Of a stretch of DNA of 9,961 nt, positions 6,148 to 9,961 are shown piece after piece (within the stretch, counting starts at the first letter, position 1; the number at the start of each line of letters is the position of its first letter). Under the pieces are notes generated by a model, which did no database searches, had not been told where the DNA came from, and saw only the letters and a program-made list of their open reading frames with translations. Origin of the DNA: UBA4416 sp044340865 (lineage in GTDB: Bacteria; Bacteroidota; Bacteroidia; B-17B0; Aurantibacillaceae); contig JBIISW010000096.1 in the NCBI GenBank assembly GCA_044340865.1, positions 1 through 9,961 of the forward strand, read 5' to 3'. Position numbers and translations under genes: made by a program.

Positions 6148-7537
6148 GTATAAAGAAAATCCAATTTTAACAACGCAACATATTTATTTTATTTTCCCCA
6201 TACTTGGCTCAGTATGCGGGGCAATGCTGTGGCTCAATTATTTTATTAAAATCGATATTCTTCAACAAGAAAGAATAAGAGATATCACCATAGCCCTATT
6301 CATCGGATTTTTAACACCCGACTTAGCATTACTAGTTTATAAATTACATGCGAGTTATGCATGGGATTTTAATGGAGATTTTTTACACGACTTATCCTAT
6401 TCTATTTTAGGAATTGGTTTTACAGAAGAAATTACAAAACTACTAGGCGTTTTACTTGCGCTCTTCATTCTTCGCAAGCGTTTAACTGAACCTATTAATT
6501 ACTTAATATTTGGAGGAATCGTTGCATTGGGATTCGCAATCAGAGAAAACTACATATACTATTACAATTACGGTTCTCAAATTATGACTGGCCGTACACT
6601 TATTTCTAGCTTAATACATATCATCAACACTAGTATTTGCATTTATGGCATCTACAGATTAAAAATTTTCAACAAAGGTAGATTTTGGATCAATGCCATC
6701 ACTGGTGTATCAATTGCTATTATATCGCACGGCTTATTTGACTTCTTTTTAACTCAACAATTTATTGGTCCCTTAACGCCATTTTTAGCAACTGGCATTT
6801 ATCTAATAGGCATTAATTTTTGGATTCAAATGATGAATAACTGCATTAATTTTTCGCCATTTTTTAATTATGAAAAATTAATAAGTACAACTAAAATGTA
6901 TCAAACTATTTTAGGGTGGTATGCTGGATTATTACTGATTGAATTTATTTATACCTGGTATTTCAAATCTTTTGAGAAGGCGTGTTACGAATCATTTTTT
7001 AACTTATTTAAAGAAGGGCTTTTATTAGTCATTGTGGCTTTAAGAGTGAGTAGATTAAAACTAAGCAAACGAAAATATTTTAAAATAAAATTGCAATTAC
7101 CGATATACATTACAAAAAACAATGACGAAGACTTTAATGTGTTGGGCATATTACCATTAAAAGTAAGGGGAGAAAACGAAAAAGAAATTCAATTTTTTAA
7201 ATATATGGAAAAAATAATTCTTGTTTGCCCATTGAAATTAGAAAATTCAAAAATTCGAATAAATAGAAACGGTAGGCTAATCAAAAAATATTTCTTAAAA
7301 CACGATGTGGTGACCTATTTATTAGAACTAGAAGAAGATGAATTCCATCAGGAAGAATTATTTATCCTCAAACCTAAAACATTTGGTATAACGTATTATA
7401 ATAATAAATACCCAATTGCTGGGCTTTACAGTTACGATGAAAAAAATAATCTAACCGATTCATCAAACCCGCTATCCTATAAAGATTTACAACTCATAGA
7501 ATTAGTCTTTATCAAAGATATTACACTTCAAAAATAA
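6146..7537 (+). CDS. PrsW-family intramembrane metalloprotease with extra C-terminal region
   Basis: This protein of up to 463 residues has about eight or nine membrane segments in residues 12-301. Its conserved polar residues match the PrsW family (in B. subtilis, PrsW performs site-1 cleavage of the anti-sigma factor RsiW): E94-E95-x-x-K98, F130-x-x-x-E134, H158 inside a helix, and H195-x-x-x-D199. All four motifs are intact, so activity is plausible; the substrate is unknown and no anti-sigma factor or ECF sigma gene lies nearby. Typical PrsW proteins have little more than 200 residues. Here about 260 residues follow the HxxxD motif: further membrane helices to about 301, then a Lys-rich, probably cytoplasmic beta-rich region (305-463) that I do not recognise. 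The only canonical start giving the whole first membrane helix is TTG 6146, inside the T-tract of the dnaA terminator. ATG 6224 (residue 27) would cut that helix. No clear promoter is seen. Confidence 0.78.
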   Translation: MYKENPILTTQHIYFIFPILGSVCGAMLWLNYFIKIDILQQERIRDITIALFIGFLTPDLALLVYKLHASYAWDFNGDFLHDLSYSILGIGFTEEITKLLGVLLALFILRKRLTEPINYLIFGGIVALGFAIRENYIYYYNYGSQIMTGRTLISSLIHIINTSICIYGIYRLKIFNKGRFWINAITGVSIAIISHGLFDFFLTQQFIGPLTPFLATGIYLIGINFWIQMMNNCINFSPFFNYEKLISTTKMYQTILGWYAGLLLIEFIYTWYFKSFEKACYESFFNLFKEGLLLVIVALRVSRLKLSKRKYFKIKLQLPIYITKNNDEDFNVLGILPLKVRGENEKEIQFFKYMEKIILVCPLKLENSKIRINRNGRLIKKYFLKHDVVTYLLELEEDEFHQEELFILKPKTFGITYYNNKYPIAGLYSYDEKNNLTDSSNPLSYKDLQLIELVFIKDITLQK

Positions 7538-7552
7538 AAAAAGAATGAAAAC

Positions 7553-7584
7553 GAAAAAGCCTCACATTTCTGTAAGGCTTTTTC
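7553..7584. terminator. Bidirectional intrinsic terminator (protease gene + / tRNA-fMet -)
   Basis: GAAAAAGCCT at 7553-7562 pairs with AGGCTTTTTC at 7575-7584. The stem continues inward after one mismatch with ACA/TGT around a TTTC loop. A-tract and T-tract flank it symmetrically, so it can end transcription of the protease gene (stop at 7537) rightward and of the tRNA gene leftward. The tRNA 3' CCA ends only two bases from the stem. Confidence 0.85.
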
Positions 7585-7586
7585 AA

Positions 7587-7661
<75 letters not shown>

Positions 7662-7744
7662 ATATCTTATTGTTTAAGTAATCTTGCTTTTTGGGTACCA
7701 ACTTCTCTAATACAACGTATAAAAAAATAAAAAAACATTTTTTA

Positions 7745-7775
7745 TTGCGGTGCAAAGATATAATTCTTTTCTTTG
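7745..7775 (+). promoter_or_regulatory. Candidate era promoter, overlapping the tRNA-fMet promoter
   Basis: TTG at 7745-7747, 20 bases, then TTTCTTTG at 7768-7775, one mismatch from TAnnTTTG. Predicted transcription start is about 7779-7782. It lies almost exactly opposite the better minus-strand promoter; the two -7 boxes form an inverted repeat CAAAGA-N11-TCTTTG (7753-7775). If this promoter is used, the GTG at 7750 cannot be the era start codon. Confidence 0.4.
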
Positions 7776-8682
7776 TAAACAAATAAAAACTATTATTATT
7801 TCGAATTCTATCCATAAATCAGGCTTTGTAAGCATCGTTGGTTGTCCTAACGTAGGAAAATCAACACTATTAAACGCTTTAGTTGGCGAACGTCTAAGTA
7901 TTATCACATCAAAAGCACAAACTACCCGACATCGTATTATGGGTATTGTAAGCGGAGATGACTACCAAATGGTGTTTTCCGACACACCTGGGATATTAAA
8001 ACCAAATTATAAACTTCAAGAAAAAATGATGGAGTTTGTGATTTCTGCATTTAGTGATGCTGATGTATTTCTATTAATAGTAGATATATATGACGATATT
8101 GTTTTAGAAGAAGAATACTTAAAGAAATTACAAAACTCTACTACGCCCGTTTTAATTTTATTAAATAAAATTGACATGGCTACTGAAGTAAAATTATTTG
8201 AAAAATTAGCCGAATGGCAAGGTAAATTTCCAAAAGCAGAAGTGATTCCAATTTCAGCCTTAAAGAAATTTAATTTAGAAACGGTGATGTATCGCATTAC
8301 ACAACTACTTCCTGCAGGTGAAGCCTTTTATGATAAAGATACATTAACGGATAAACCTGAACGTTTTTTTATGTCAGAAATTATTCGTGAAAAAATGTTG
8401 ATGCGCTATAAAGCAGAAATACCATACAGTGTAGAGGTTATCGTTAATTCATTTAAAGAAGAAGAAACCATTATTAGAATACAAGCTGATATTATTGCTG
8501 AACGCGAAAGTCAAAAAGCAATCATTATTGGACATCAAGGGGCTAACTTAAAAAAAGTTGGAACACTTGCTCGCATCGAAGCTGAAACGTTTTTTGGTAA
8601 GAAAATATTTTTAGAATTATTTGTTAAGGTCACTAAAGACTGGAGAAATAACGATATGAATTTAAAACATTTTGGATATTAA
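7750..8682 (+). CDS. era: GTPase Era (30S ribosome maturation); start uncertain
   Basis: Era is an essential GTPase that binds the 3' end of 16S rRNA during 30S subunit assembly. Numbering from GTG 7750, the GTPase motifs are G1 GCPNVGKST (31-39), G2 region TSKAQTTRH (53-61), G3 DTPG (78-81), G4 NKID (139-142) and G5 SAL (169-171). PERFFMSEIIREK (203-215) leads into the C-terminal KH RNA-binding domain, whose loop is IIIGHQGANLKKVG (258-271). The total is close to normal Era length once a short N-terminal excess is set aside. Bacteroidota Era proteins, as I recall them, begin with an initiator residue just before HKxGFV; here that position is an ATC codon (7810), with ATT codons at 7792, 7795 and 7798. 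GTG 7750 is the only canonical in-frame start but adds about 20 unconserved residues and lies upstream of the likely promoter. The coordinates given are therefore the outer limit. The stop is 10 bp from the convergent helicase stop. Confidence 0.93.
   Translation: MQRYNSFLCKQIKTIIISNSIHKSGFVSIVGCPNVGKSTLLNALVGERLSIITSKAQTTRHRIMGIVSGDDYQMVFSDTPGILKPNYKLQEKMMEFVISAFSDADVFLLIVDIYDDIVLEEEYLKKLQNSTTPVLILLNKIDMATEVKLFEKLAEWQGKFPKAEVIPISALKKFNLETVMYRITQLLPAGEAFYDKDTLTDKPERFFMSEIIREKMLMRYKAEIPYSVEVIVNSFKEEETIIRIQADIIAERESQKAIIIGHQGANLKKVGTLARIEAETFFGKKIFLELFVKVTKDWRNNDMNLKHFGY
7753..7783 (-). promoter_or_regulatory. Promoter for tRNA-fMet (minus strand)
   Basis: Read on the minus strand, TTTG (7783-7780) is followed after 19 bases by TATCTTTG (7760-7753), a full match to the Bacteroidota consensus TAnnTTTG with optimal spacing. 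Transcription would begin around 7749-7746 and produce a leader of roughly 85-90 nt, presumably removed by RNase P at 7661. No other gene lies between it and the tRNA. Confidence 0.7.
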
Positions 8683-8692
8683 GAATTCATTA

Positions 8693-9961
8693 TTACACCT
8701 CGTAATTATATTCCCAAGCTGATTTATAAAAATTATTTTCTTCGCAATACTCTATAAACGATTTATAAAATGGATGATTACCAATGGTAGAGGTATCCAT
8801 AACCACAACTAACTTTTTCTTAGCCCGTGTTAAAGCCACATTCATTCGTCTAATATCTGATAAAAAACCTATCTCTGAATGTTCATTACTTCTTACTAAG
8901 GAAATGTAAATCACATCGCGTTCTTCACCTTGAAATCCATCAATCGTTTTAACAGCTAATTCAGAAACTGGGAATCCTGAATAATCAAAGTCAACTAATT
9001 TTTCTTTCAATAATTCTATTTGTTCTTTATAAGGAGAAATAATTCCAATGGATATGTTTTGTTCCTCTTGGCTAAATTGATATTGTTGCAACAATAATTC
9101 CATATGTTTAAAAACTAAGTTAGCCTCTCCAACATTCGACAAACTCAATGTTTCTGGGTTTTGTAATTCATCAAAACTACACCCAGCTGTATCAATTAAT
9201 TCAACAGGACTATTTAAAATATCACTATCATCTTGTAATGATAATACCGTTTCTTTTACCGTTGCATCAGCTTCCAATTCATTGTTATAAAAATAATGAT
9301 TACTGAATTGCATAATGTGTTGATGCATCCGATATTGTCTTGTAAGTAAGGTTGAAATATCTGGGTGCTTAATGCATCGGTCCAACATGGTTTCTGCTAA
9401 CCCTTCTTGCTTTGCCTTAGTACTTTTTACAACTGGTGGCAATTGAAAATGATCTCCACTGAAAATAACCCGTTTACATTTTAATAATGGTATCCACGAT
9501 ATAGCTTCTAATGCTTGCGACGCCTCATCAAAAAACAACGTGCTAAATTGTTTATTAGCTAGTGCTTTATTAGTAGAGGCAACTGGTGTACAACTAATTA
9601 CCTGCGCGTTTTCAAATAATGAATTCACAATATAATCTTCTAATAAGCGAGATTCTTTAATGCAATTTCTTGCTTCTGCATAAAATAAAGCACGTTGTTT
9701 CGCATCTTCTTTTCCAAACGTTCGTTTATATTTTCCAGCCATTTTAAAATATTCTTCTGCTGTTTTTCGTAAGCTCTTAATATCTTTATAATTGGCATGA
9801 CTTTGAATTTGCCCATCAATGGTCGCTTTCAGCAAGCCTTCAGAAACTCTTGCTGGATGGCCAACTCGCAACACGTTAATACCTTGCTCAATTAATTTTT
9901 CGGTAATTAAATCAACAGCTGTATTAGTAGGCGCGCATACTAATAGTTGTTTTTCAGATTG
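8693..9961 (-). CDS. Superfamily 1 helicase, Upf1/IGHMBP2-like (partial)
   Basis: The visible 422 residues are the C-terminal part of an SF1B DNA/RNA helicase; the frame is open to the right edge, so the start and the Walker A motif lie outside. Numbered from the edge, motif Ia is APTNTAVD (10-17), motif II is DEAS (145-148), motif III is GDHFQLPP (169-176), motif IV includes QYRM (209-212), motif V is KTIDGFQGEERDV (338-350) and motif VI is RRMNVALTRAKKK (371-383). The spacing and sequences match the Upf1/IGHMBP2/Dna2 group rather than UvrD/Rep. Such enzymes unwind nucleic acid 5' to 3' using ATP; the cellular role of the bacterial members is mostly undefined. The helical insert between motifs Ia and II (about 50-100) is Lys/Arg/Glu rich and may contact nucleic acid. 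A GTG at 9872-9874 is internal and is not the start, because motif Ia lies upstream. It converges on era. Confidence 0.92.
   Translation of the reverse strand, partial: QSEKQLLVCAPTNTAVDLITEKLIEQGINVLRVGHPARVSEGLLKATIDGQIQSHANYKDIKSLRKTAEEYFKMAGKYKRTFGKEDAKQRALFYAEARNCIKESRLLEDYIVNSLFENAQVISCTPVASTNKALANKQFSTLFFDEASQALEAISWIPLLKCKRVIFSGDHFQLPPVVKSTKAKQEGLAETMLDRCIKHPDISTLLTRQYRMHQHIMQFSNHYFYNNELEADATVKETVLSLQDDSDILNSPVELIDTAGCSFDELQNPETLSLSNVGEANLVFKHMELLLQQYQFSQEEQNISIGIISPYKEQIELLKEKLVDFDYSGFPVSELAVKTIDGFQGEERDVIYISLVRSNEHSEIGFLSDIRRMNVALTRAKKKLVVVMDTSTIGNHPFYKSFIEYCEENNFYKSAWEYNYEV

Noticed and set aside
9872..9874. GTG as the start of the helicase gene
   Set aside because: The frame continues upstream to the window edge and encodes the conserved motif Ia APTNTAVD, so the gene is cut by the edge rather than starting here.

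Overview
The window is AT-rich (about one third GC by eye) and looks like a chromosomal housekeeping segment of a member of the Bacteroidota, probably near the Flavobacteriia. The evidence is protein-level resemblance (DnaA, Era, the paired 5'-nucleotidase proteins), weak or absent Shine-Dalgarno sequences, and several matches to the Bacteroidota promoter pattern TTG-N19/20-TAnnTTTG. Lineage is inferred from sequence character, not from a search. I see no mobile element, CRISPR array or phage gene.

Layout. The left edge holds the 3' end of 6-phosphofructokinase (+). It abuts with zero spacing a convergent class I methyltransferase gene (-). A secreted leucine-rich-repeat protein (+) follows and runs tail-to-tail into a hotdog-fold acyl-CoA thioesterase (-). 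Next is a two-gene overlapping unit (+) encoding the two halves of a 5'-nucleotidase in reversed order: the C-terminal-type domain as a lipoprotein, then the metallophosphoesterase with a Tat-type leader. A 148-bp AT-rich spacer with two similar promoter-like units leads into dnaA (+), which ends at a strong intrinsic terminator. The T-tract of that terminator overlaps the only canonical full-length start (TTG) of a PrsW-type intramembrane protease with a large extra C-terminal part.

A bidirectional terminator separates the protease gene from an initiator tRNA-fMet gene on the minus strand. The tRNA is divergent from era (+), and their predicted promoters overlap almost completely. At the right edge, converging on era, is the 3' part of a Upf1/IGHMBP2-like superfamily 1 helicase (-), cut by the window end.

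Functionally the right half groups replication initiation (DnaA), translation initiation (tRNA-fMet) and 30S ribosome maturation (Era). The left half holds metabolic and envelope genes. I found no clearly new multi-gene system. The best leads are the shared era/tRNA-fMet promoter region with the unusual era start, the duplicated element before dnaA, the split 5'-nucleotidase, and the PrsW-like protein with its extra domain and terminator-embedded start.
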